From a virus, in the IMG/VR virus record IMGVR_UViG_3300043434_000266, positions 1 through 64,000 of that record: a stretch of 64,000 nucleotides of DNA. One strand, 5' to 3'. This document shows positions 1-8,241 of this stretch, in pieces. Numbering within the stretch: position 1 is the stretch's first letter; each line of letters begins with the position of its first letter. The translations under genes and the position numbers were made by a program. The notes beneath the pieces were generated by a model. The model was not told the DNA's origin. It worked only from the letters and a program-made list of their open reading frames with translations, and searched no databases.

Positions 1-1
1 C

Positions 2-3000
2 GGTAATGATAAATACGATGCACAGATTCGTAAACTAGTTTATGAAGGTAGAGCAAGTTATAATCCTGCAACTAAGGTAATGACTTTCTTAAAACCTAAT
101 CAACAAACTAAAGTTGATCAGACTACTCAAACTTTATCTAAAGATAAACGTACGTGGAATGAGCAAGATAAAAAAACAGTTGCTAAGGTAAAAGAGGACG
201 CAACAAAGATGACTCCTGAAAAAGCTAGGCAGTACATTGTTGATAATCAAAAAGACTTTGTACAGAAGTCAGCATTAGCAGCTGGAGCATTAGCAGCACC
301 ATTTGCAGCACCAGCTGTAATGGGGGCATTAGAAGCACCAATGGTTATAGCTGGTTCTACAGTTCCTCAAGCAGCAGTAACTCTTAATGCAGGTCAGGCA
401 ATAGGTGCATTAGGTGCGGGTTATGGATTTACTCAATTACCTAATACTTGGAATACAGTAAACAGAGCTGTTGATAATCCTACAACATCAAATATTACAG
501 ATGCTGCAACAACTTTGGGTGTTAATGCGTTAGACTTTGTGGGAGTAGGTCTTGGTAAAGCTGCGTTAAGTGGTACAAAAAACGCTGGACGTTTCTTAAC
601 TACGCAAACACCTTTAAAAAATGCGTATAAGATTAATCCTTGGGCATTTAAACCTAATCCTAATAATATTTATAGAGGTATTGGAAAAGGTGGAATGGAA
701 GATGCTTTTCGATCAGGAGTTATACGAAATAACCCAAATAAATTTTCAACAGAAGGCATAAGAGCTGGAGTAGAAAACGGAGGTTTTAGAAGTCCATATT
801 TTGTTGAGGGTGAAAATTTTAATATTGCTGAACAATATGCTAATGGATATATAGCTGAAACACCTTTAATAAGAAACGCAGAAACAGGAGAATTAGCAGC
901 ATATCCAGCTGGTAATGATTGGGGATGGACAGGAGCTGAAGCAGAAATGCCTTTAAAAGATTTTAAAATATTACAAAAAGATTGGTTAAGAGGTTATAAA
1001 CCTGTGGAAGTTCCTAAAGTACTACCTGGTTCTGCTAATGCAGGTTCTATTACAAATACAGCACCTGTTTCCTGGTCTATGCAAGAGATGCCAGGATTAC
1101 ATTTAAAATCTACAATGAGTGGTAGTACTTTAGAAAAACAACTTTCTAAAACTGGAGAAATAAGTAGAAACAATATTATAGCACATATAAATAAAGCAGA
1201 AACTTCTGCTGCTGATAAATTTACTTTACAAAAAGTATTAGATACAAAGTTTCCAAATCAAAATAAAATAGACTATAATGATTTTAGAAAAGCTGTTTCA
1301 GATGAAGCTATTGAGTTAGAAAGAAAAGTTTTACCAGATTATCAACATAATAATTGGGGTGTTGGTAGATTAGGTTATCCTCTTGCAAAAAGATCTAGTT
1401 TTGACAATGCAATAAAATCTGGACAAGAGAATATACAAAACTTAGAAAGAAGGTTAAGTGGTACTATTGAATCTAATCCTTGGGAAACCCGTGAAGATTT
1501 AGAGTGGCAACTATCTGAAGCAAAAAACCAACTAGCAAAAAACTTATCTGAGTACGAAAAACTACCCCTAGAAAATGTATCTATTACTTATGAAAATCCC
1601 ACAAAGTTTGGTAGTGGTAGTGCTGATCATTTTGATGAATCTACATTAGGACATGCTCGAACATTAGTATCTCAGGAAGAACCGGATATTATGCACTTTT
1701 TAGAACAACAGAGTGATTACTGGCAAAAGTTAGGAAAAACAAAACCTGTTGATTTAGAAAAATATGAAAAACAAATCGCAAGACGAGAAGCTGAGTATCT
1801 TGAAGATTTAGAAACTCTTAAAAAATTAAAAGAAACTAAAATGGATTACACTGGTAATCCAAAATCAGATTTCGAAATAGCGCAGTTTGAAGATATTGTA
1901 AATAAAAAAGGTGCAGAGCTAAATTTGAGAAAAGGGAATCTTTTTAATCCTCAACAAAAAGAATTTTTAGGTAAAAACTATCAAGAAAGACTATTACAAG
2001 AAAATGTAAAATATGCAGCAGAACAAGGAAAATCTACTGTAAGAGTTCCTACTTCTGAAACAGCTGCTAAAATACAAGGATATGATAAAAAAGTAGATGC
2101 AGACAGAGCAAATCTTCTTGCAAATGAAATAAGTTTTTTAGAGAGACCTGATGTTTGGAAAGCATCAGAAGTAAACGATTACAATTCTGATATAATATCA
2201 CGTGTAACAAAAGAATTAGAAAATGCAGGGGGTGATGTTGAAAAACTTATTGCTAAAAAATTAGAAGAGAAGAAACGGGCAATGACGGTAGATTATTTAC
2301 CAATGCATCAAACTATTCTTAAAAAATATTCAGAACAACCTAAGACTATTAAAAAGCTATTTGGTGCAGAACCTAGAGTAGTAACAGATGGTAAAGGTAA
2401 TACATGGTACGAGTTTGATATACCTGAAAGTTTTAAACAAGGAAAAGCTGAAATTAAAGCTTTTCGTTTAGGCGGGTTTATAAGAGAAGGATCAACTACA
2501 CAGCAAAATAAAAATAATGGTTTATATCTAGGTCACTATGAATTTAAAGATGGTGGATTAGTTCAAATGCCTTTGGGTGGTGCTAATAGATATAGTGGTA
2601 AGATGACCGCTGATGAATTTAATCAGCTAACAGAGAAACCTCTACCACTTGCACTACAGTTACCAGAGAAACCAGCTACTACTATTGAGGAATACATGGC
2701 ATCCAAGAATCCAATTCTTAAAAGGGATCTTGAAAAAGCAAAAGTAGAAGCAGTAGAAAAAAAATATAGTGAGTCTCCCACATATAAGGGTGAAGCTAAT
2801 GTATATAGATCCCCAGAGGAACATGCTGCAGTATATGAAAAAACAGCTGATCATAAATTAAGATTTAAGAATGAAGCTGACTACAGTGAAGAAGATATTA
2901 AAACTATTCAAAAAGATTTTGTTGATAAAGGTATATTCCAATCTAAACAATTAGATCCTAAGAACTATAAAACAAAAGAAGAAGTAATTGCGCTTCAAAC

Positions 3001-5857
3001 ATTTCTAGCAGAGAATGGTTTGATGGATGATCTTGGTAAGTATGGTGTTAATAAAGACGGTATTGATGGAAAGTTGGGTGCTAAAACCAGAGCTGCAATT
3101 CAGAAGTACAATGAACATAATAAAGAATACCAAGAGGGTGTATTAGATGATGCTACAAAAAAAGCAATCAAAGATTTTAAAAACGCTGAAGATGCTAAAC
3201 GTGCATTAGGATTAAACGTAGGTTCTAATCTATATGGTATGGTGAACGAGGATGGAACAGCTAATGTAGGTCTGTCTAATCAGGAACTTTCTGACTTTGA
3301 GAAACAACTCATGAAGAGAGGTTACTTCACAGGTAAAGATTATAATACAGATTTGATATCTGATGATGAAGTTAATCCTAAAGTAGCATTTAAGTTTAAA
3401 CTTAATCCTAGTTCTAAGACACCATTTGGAATGTGCGCTCAGTATGTTAATGGTACTGTATGTGATGAAGATGCTGCAGGATTTGAAGCTCGTGAAGGTT
3501 TAGGATTAAATGGATCTGCGTGGCACATCTCTGATAATATTGAAAAGAAAGGTGGTAAAAGAATCTTTGCAGGTTTACCTGAAAGAAGTCAAGTAGGTGA
3601 TCTAAAGAATAAGGATCAAATTACTAACTATCTTAAGTCTACATTAAGCTCTCAAAAAGATGCACTAAAGAGTATTATAGGCGGTGGCGTTACATGGGAC
3701 AGTAAAGTAAGACCTGGTGATGTTGTAAATATATTTTACGAAGGTTCTAACTATACCGAAGAAGCATATCAGCAAACTAAATCTATGAACAATAGATTGT
3801 TTACAACTCACGTAGGTGTTGTTAAAGCGGACGATGCAGGTAATCTATATGTGGAACATAACGTTCACGGAAAAGTAGAGAAAGATAAGATCACTGATTT
3901 TCTTGAAGGTAAAGTTAAAGGTAATGGTAATAACAGAGTCTCAATGATTTCCGGTATTACAAGACCTAATTACTACACTGGAATATTTGAAGATGGTTCG
4001 GGTATACCTTCTGCTGGGGTAGATTATTATCAAACCGAATATGGACAATTTAATCCTAAAGGTGTAAAAGCTAGACAGGATGATAATAATGCACAGTCTG
4101 TTGCAGGAAAGAATACCTACAAACTATTAAAAACTATTGAGAAGAACAAGGATAAAGTATTAAAAGACATTCCTATTACTGAGAATGAGTTTGATAAGTT
4201 GATGAGAACAACTCGTGCTATTCCTACATTAGAAACCTATGGTGGTATGAACTTAGGTGAACCTGTTAACCAAACACAGAAATGGTTACAGGATACATTT
4301 ATGAGTGATAGAGAAAAGTCAATGGGTATTACTAAGTTAAAAGACGAAAGTAATTTGAATCCGACTTTGCGCAAGAAGCTTCTTAAATCAGATGAAGAAT
4401 TAGCTACACCAGAGAAAGCGGCATTACCAACATTCTATAAAGTAAGTAAGGATTATTTATATCTTAAAGAAGTAGCTAATAAGTATGGTATTACAAATAT
4501 TAGTACGGATCAATTAGCAAAACTTGCAGGTTTAGCATATAATCAATCAGTAGGTAAGATTGCAAAAGATCTTGTAGAAGCTGGTTCTTATGATAACTAT
4601 ATCAGTGGTCGTCAACAAAAAGCAAAAGCTGCTGGATCAGATAAGTTTAAATACGAAAGTCTTATAGATATCTATGATCAGCAAACTATGAAACGTGGTG
4701 GTAACGTAAATAGTCAAGGATTATTCTTAGGTAAGTTTGAATTCAAAGACGGCGGTCTTGTAAAGTATCAGGACAAGGGTGAGGTTAACATGTATGAATT
4801 AGAGAGACGTGCGAAAGCAATGGGTCACAATAGCATTGAAGACTACAGAAATGCTAATTGGGGATATGGTGAGAATCATCCTAAAATAGTAAAACTTAGA
4901 CAAGAGTATCCATATACGTGGAAACTAGCAAAAGGATTACCAAGTGTAGAAAGATATAAAGATGTTTCCCCTACACAATGGTTTGATATGCTTGATATGA
5001 TTGCTCAAGCAGAATCTAAGAATAGAAATATTCGACAAGGAGATGATGGACCTGGTAGAGGTTATTATCAATTTGAAGCACCATCCACAACAACAGCAAA
5101 AAATAGAGCAATTCAAATTAAAAAAGATTTAAAGAGTTTGGGTTACGATTTGCAGGTACCTGAAAGATTTGATACAAACTTTATGAATCTATCTAAAGAT
5201 GAACAAGCTTTCTATGCACTGAGTAATCTTATTAAAGGTGCTTCTGCAAAAAGAGAAGGTAATCCTAATTATAAAATTGATTTAACTAATCCTGGTAAAG
5301 CATGGTTTGATTTACATTGGGCAGGTGCTGAGAAACATCCAGAAGATGTTAATGATCGTATTGCGCATTGGAATGAATCAAACCCTAATTACAAAATAGG
5401 ATTTGATCAAAAAAAACAAATTGTTCCTTTAAAAGCAAATGGAGGTTTGGTTAAAGCACAGGAAGGTAAAGAAATGCCGTTTGACTTACCACTAAAAGAA
5501 CAAAACATCTATTTACTTCCTGAGTATAATCAACCCATTAATCCATTTACTGGAGAGATTCTTCCGGATCCACAAAGACCGAACTTAGGTATGGATACTG
5601 GAGCTACAGAATATAAGTATACTTACGGAAGTGACAAAGGTGATATTGATGTACCATCAATAGTAGCAGGTCAGTATATAGGAGATCAAGCATTAGATAG
5701 ATACATGCTTACAGGTGAAAGATTTAAGACAATGAACGATCCTGGATCCTATAGTAAGTTCTACGATCAAATGGGTCAATTAGGTTTGATGCAGGAAAAG
5801 AATGGAGGGTCTGTAAGAAAAGTAAAGATCAAACGTGCTCCTAGGAAAAACCAGTAA
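2..5857 (+). CDS. Giant virion-associated protein with three cell-wall-lysis-type domains (5' end cut by window edge)
   Basis: The frame is open from base 2 to the stop. The 26 codons before the first ATG (80) read as normal protein, so the true start is probably outside the window. Numbering from that ATG: a Gly/Ala-rich hydrophobic stretch at about 70-140; an ADP-ribosyltransferase-like patch (YRG near 200, then a YF.EG...A..YANGY pattern); a peptidoglycan-binding repeat (GIDGKLGAKTRAAIQ, about 994); a CHAP/NlpC-type region with C1119 (FGMCAQYV) and H1244 (THVGVV); and a lysozyme/transglycosylase-like region with E1645 (IAQAESKN, then GYYQF). Two copies of an EFKDGGLV motif separate these parts, and the protein ends in a basic tail. 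It is probably an injected or tail-tip protein that opens the cell wall during entry. The hydrolase calls come from motifs; the ART call is weak. Confidence 0.8.
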   Translation, partial: GNDKYDAQIRKLVYEGRASYNPATKVMTFLKPNQQTKVDQTTQTLSKDKRTWNEQDKKTVAKVKEDATKMTPEKARQYIVDNQKDFVQKSALAAGALAAPFAAPAVMGALEAPMVIAGSTVPQAAVTLNAGQAIGALGAGYGFTQLPNTWNTVNRAVDNPTTSNITDAATTLGVNALDFVGVGLGKAALSGTKNAGRFLTTQTPLKNAYKINPWAFKPNPNNIYRGIGKGGMEDAFRSGVIRNNPNKFSTEGIRAGVENGGFRSPYFVEGENFNIAEQYANGYIAETPLIRNAETGELAAYPAGNDWGWTGAEAEMPLKDFKILQKDWLRGYKPVEVPKVLPGSANAGSITNTAPVSWSMQEMPGLHLKSTMSGSTLEKQLSKTGEISRNNIIAHINKAETSAADKFTLQKVLDTKFPNQNKIDYNDFRKAVSDEAIELERKVLPDYQHNNWGVGRLGYPLAKRSSFDNAIKSGQENIQNLERRLSGTIESNPWETREDLEWQLSEAKNQLAKNLSEYEKLPLENVSITYENPTKFGSGSADHFDESTLGHARTLVSQEEPDIMHFLEQQSDYWQKLGKTKPVDLEKYEKQIARREAEYLEDLETLKKLKETKMDYTGNPKSDFEIAQFEDIVNKKGAELNLRKGNLFNPQQKEFLGKNYQERLLQENVKYAAEQGKSTVRVPTSETAAKIQGYDKKVDADRANLLANEISFLERPDVWKASEVNDYNSDIISRVTKELENAGGDVEKLIAKKLEEKKRAMTVDYLPMHQTILKKYSEQPKTIKKLFGAEPRVVTDGKGNTWYEFDIPESFKQGKAEIKAFRLGGFIREGSTTQQNKNNGLYLGHYEFKDGGLVQMPLGGANRYSGKMTADEFNQLTEKPLPLALQLPEKPATTIEEYMASKNPILKRDLEKAKVEAVEKKYSESPTYKGEANVYRSPEEHAAVYEKTADHKLRFKNEADYSEEDIKTIQKDFVDKGIFQSKQLDPKNYKTKEEVIALQTFLAENGLMDDLGKYGVNKDGIDGKLGAKTRAAIQKYNEHNKEYQEGVLDDATKKAIKDFKNAEDAKRALGLNVGSNLYGMVNEDGTANVGLSNQELSDFEKQLMKRGYFTGKDYNTDLISDDEVNPKVAFKFKLNPSSKTPFGMCAQYVNGTVCDEDAAGFEAREGLGLNGSAWHISDNIEKKGGKRIFAGLPERSQVGDLKNKDQITNYLKSTLSSQKDALKSIIGGGVTWDSKVRPGDVVNIFYEGSNYTEEAYQQTKSMNNRLFTTHVGVVKADDAGNLYVEHNVHGKVEKDKITDFLEGKVKGNGNNRVSMISGITRPNYYTGIFEDGSGIPSAGVDYYQTEYGQFNPKGVKARQDDNNAQSVAGKNTYKLLKTIEKNKDKVLKDIPITENEFDKLMRTTRAIPTLETYGGMNLGEPVNQTQKWLQDTFMSDREKSMGITKLKDESNLNPTLRKKLLKSDEELATPEKAALPTFYKVSKDYLYLKEVANKYGITNISTDQLAKLAGLAYNQSVGKIAKDLVEAGSYDNYISGRQQKAKAAGSDKFKYESLIDIYDQQTMKRGGNVNSQGLFLGKFEFKDGGLVKYQDKGEVNMYELERRAKAMGHNSIEDYRNANWGYGENHPKIVKLRQEYPYTWKLAKGLPSVERYKDVSPTQWFDMLDMIAQAESKNRNIRQGDDGPGRGYYQFEAPSTTTAKNRAIQIKKDLKSLGYDLQVPERFDTNFMNLSKDEQAFYALSNLIKGASAKREGNPNYKIDLTNPGKAWFDLHWAGAEKHPEDVNDRIAHWNESNPNYKIGFDQKKQIVPLKANGGLVKAQEGKEMPFDLPLKEQNIYLLPEYNQPINPFTGEILPDPQRPNLGMDTGATEYKYTYGSDKGDIDVPSIVAGQYIGDQALDRYMLTGERFKTMNDPGSYSKFYDQMGQLGLMQEKNGGSVRKVKIKRAPRKNQ
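2519..2572 (+). repeat. EFKDGGLV linker motif, copy 1
   Basis: This encodes GLYLGHYEFKDGGLVQM within the large partial protein. It closely matches copy 2 at 4719-4772 (GLFLGKFEFKDGGLVKYQ). Both copies sit between recognisable domains, so the motif looks like a repeated linker or processing signal. The DNA differs at many synonymous sites, so conservation is at the protein level. Confidence 0.7.
4719..4772 (+). repeat. EFKDGGLV linker motif, copy 2
   Basis: This encodes GLFLGKFEFKDGGLVKYQ, just before the C-terminal transglycosylase-like domain. Shorter relatives follow at about 5432-5470 (KANGGLVKAQEGK) and 5796-5835 (KNGGSVRKVKIKRAP). The next two genes carry similar K/N-G-G stretches. Confidence 0.7.
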
Positions 5858-5868
5858 ATTTTAGTATC

Positions 5869-5879
5869 TTGTATAATAT
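5869..5879 (+). promoter_or_regulatory. Candidate phage promoter motif TTGTATAATAT
   Basis: The 37-base gap between the partial giant gene and the 780 aa gene contains TTGTATAATAT, ending 15 bases before the ATG. The similar 11-mers TTGTATATTAT (38758) and TTGTATAAAAT (59916) also lie in gaps just upstream of + strand genes. That makes it a candidate phage promoter element. AT-rich DNA yields such words by chance, so this is an inference. Confidence 0.4.
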
Positions 5880-5894
5880 CACTATCTTAGCCAG

Positions 5895-8237
5895 ATGAAC
5901 AGAAAAAAAAGAACACGCAGTAGCAGAAAAAGTTCTCCACTTTCAATAGACTTGAGAGATTTTCTTATGTATAGTAACCCTTCAATGTTTGCTCCTAAAG
6001 TAAGGGCAAATGGGGGTGAAGCATATCCTCAAGCACCAACCATGAATCAATTCTTTGATTACGGTCATCCTACACCACAAGTACCTTTTGTTTTCCAAAC
6101 AGGAGGTATGATGGATTTCTCCGGAGAGAATTCTACGAGACGTTCTAACTTCTTAAATAAGATTAAAGAAGCAGCAGCAGCTGCTGTTCAGAAAGAGTTT
6201 GAGAATGAAGCATTTGACTATGAGGAAGAAGCGGATTCAATGTTTCAAACAGGTGGTCCATTCGCAATGGATTTCTCAAAAGCAAACGCGTGGGCATCTG
6301 CACAACAACCATCTAACTTTTATAATGCTGCATCTAATTTTGCTACATTATGGGATGCTGCACAAAGCGGTCCTACAGATACATATATCAAACGTTGGAA
6401 ACAACAGCAGTTACCTATTGCGCAAACAGGATTAGAGAATAAGAATGATTGGAGAGATCAACTTTCTCTTTATCCAGAGAATGAGTATATTCCAGAAACT
6501 CCTAACGAAGATCCGTTAGCAACTATGACGCGTGATCAACGTCTCGCATATGAGAGATCAAGACGCAATCTTGCTCCTGGTACTGTTGTAGATCAAGTAA
6601 CAGCAAACGATAGTAGTATAAAGAACCAAGCTCTTGCTGATCAACGTGCTAGAGAAATGGGGTTAGATCCATTAACTGGTAAAATGATGGGTAAGGATAT
6701 GACTCCTATTGTAGAGAAAGATACTGCTGATTGGAGAAATCATATGATGATTCCTGGTAGAAATACAGCTACCGCTACAACTACTACAACTCCAGGTGCT
6801 AATACTAATCAAACAATTGTTGAAAAAGCTGTAGAGGATGTAAAGAAAAAAGAAGAGGAAAAGAAAGTTACTCCACCTGCAGCAGGATCAGATGTAACAT
6901 CAACATCTCCTGATGGTACTCAAATAGTAACTAATCCTGATGGCACCCAATCTTCTATATCACCACAAGAAGCTGCAAGAAGAAAAGCAGAAGAAGATAA
7001 AAAGAAAGGTGCAAATCCGGAAACTCCTGCTCCAGGTAGTGAAGAAGAAAGTAATGCCGCAGCAGCCGCGGGTATGTCACCTGAACAATACAGAACGTTC
7101 TTAACCAGAGCAACTGTAAACAATAGACGTGCTATCCTACCAGGTAATAGATTGAGATCTATGGATTTCTATTTTGATACTTATGGTCCTGGTATGAACC
7201 CTATTACAGCATCTGCACAAGGTGCTCGTAATACTCAACAAGGTCAAGGTACAATGCAGAATCCTCAAAATCCTGCTGATGTACCTGGTGCTAGAAGTAA
7301 TCAACCAGGAGCTCCTAAGAGATCTGGTTTTTTAAATAAAATATTTGGAAGAGCTGATGAACAATCTAGATGGAATCCTGAAAACGATGTCAGCAGATTT
7401 AGTTCTAAAGTTAGAAATACAGAATCTCCTGTAATGGAGAGTCAGTTTGAAACTCAAGGTTATTCTGACAAGAATTATATGTCTGATCTAAGAAATGATA
7501 TGGCAACAAATCGTTTGAATCGTTTAGGTGAACGTATTGATAGAAACATGCAGAGAGAAATGGCACTCGATAAGTTTTATGGAGCTCCTATCTCAGATAG
7601 AATGCAACGTTTAAGAGATCGTGATTTACGTAGATATAATAGAGTTGCCGATAGATTTAATAGAGATGAGTATGTAGCACCAGCATTCGCAATGGGTGGT
7701 GGTATGGCGTATTTCCAACCAGGTGGTGAAAATGATATTTACGGAACTGATGGTTATTCTACAGACGGATATGATACTACAGAACGTGAAGACTATGCAG
7801 GTAATACTATCTATGAAGAAGCACCAGCAGAGTATCAAGCGCAAATACCTGGTCAGAAAGTAGGATCAAATAAAATGACTGCTATCTTCGGACACTATAA
7901 TCCTTATGAAGCACCTATGATGTTAGCTGGATTACAAGCAACTGCAGGTTTGATGGATAGAAGAAACCAAAGAAAACTTCAAGGTGAGTGGATGGGTAAG
8001 ACTAGTGCTGACCAAGTTTACACTAAAGACTTTGAAAAAGATCGTGGAGATTATACTATGAATGAAGGTTATTCTAGCGATGATATGGTACCTATTAAAA
8101 ATGCAGGATATAATTACCAATCTTTTAATGCTAAGATGGGTGGTAGTTATAAGAAAGGTGGTGAATATTATTTATCAGATGAAGAAATCCAACGTATCAT
8201 TGATATGGGTGGTGAAGTAGAATTCTTAGAAGATTAA
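5895..8237 (+). CDS. Gly-Gly-motif virion/cargo protein (780 aa)
   Basis: I do not recognise an enzymatic domain. The protein starts with a very basic segment (MNRKKRTRSSRKSS) and then repeats short Gly-Gly motifs: VRANGGEAYP, VFQTGGMMDFS, MFQTGGPFAMDFS, AMGGGMAYFQPGG and, at the C-terminus, MGGSYKKGGEYYLSDEEI and MGGEVEFLED. The middle (about 290-400) is low-complexity and rich in Thr, Pro, Ala and Glu, so probably disordered; another part (about 540-620) is rich in Arg, Asn and Asp. It lies between the partial lysin-like gene and a second Gly-Gly-motif protein, four bases apart from the latter. This position suggests a structural or cargo protein of the virion. Function unknown. Confidence 0.75.
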   Translation: MNRKKRTRSSRKSSPLSIDLRDFLMYSNPSMFAPKVRANGGEAYPQAPTMNQFFDYGHPTPQVPFVFQTGGMMDFSGENSTRRSNFLNKIKEAAAAAVQKEFENEAFDYEEEADSMFQTGGPFAMDFSKANAWASAQQPSNFYNAASNFATLWDAAQSGPTDTYIKRWKQQQLPIAQTGLENKNDWRDQLSLYPENEYIPETPNEDPLATMTRDQRLAYERSRRNLAPGTVVDQVTANDSSIKNQALADQRAREMGLDPLTGKMMGKDMTPIVEKDTADWRNHMMIPGRNTATATTTTTPGANTNQTIVEKAVEDVKKKEEEKKVTPPAAGSDVTSTSPDGTQIVTNPDGTQSSISPQEAARRKAEEDKKKGANPETPAPGSEEESNAAAAAGMSPEQYRTFLTRATVNNRRAILPGNRLRSMDFYFDTYGPGMNPITASAQGARNTQQGQGTMQNPQNPADVPGARSNQPGAPKRSGFLNKIFGRADEQSRWNPENDVSRFSSKVRNTESPVMESQFETQGYSDKNYMSDLRNDMATNRLNRLGERIDRNMQREMALDKFYGAPISDRMQRLRDRDLRRYNRVADRFNRDEYVAPAFAMGGGMAYFQPGGENDIYGTDGYSTDGYDTTEREDYAGNTIYEEAPAEYQAQIPGQKVGSNKMTAIFGHYNPYEAPMMLAGLQATAGLMDRRNQRKLQGEWMGKTSADQVYTKDFEKDRGDYTMNEGYSSDDMVPIKNAGYNYQSFNAKMGGSYKKGGEYYLSDEEIQRIIDMGGEVEFLED

Positions 8238-8241
8238 TATT

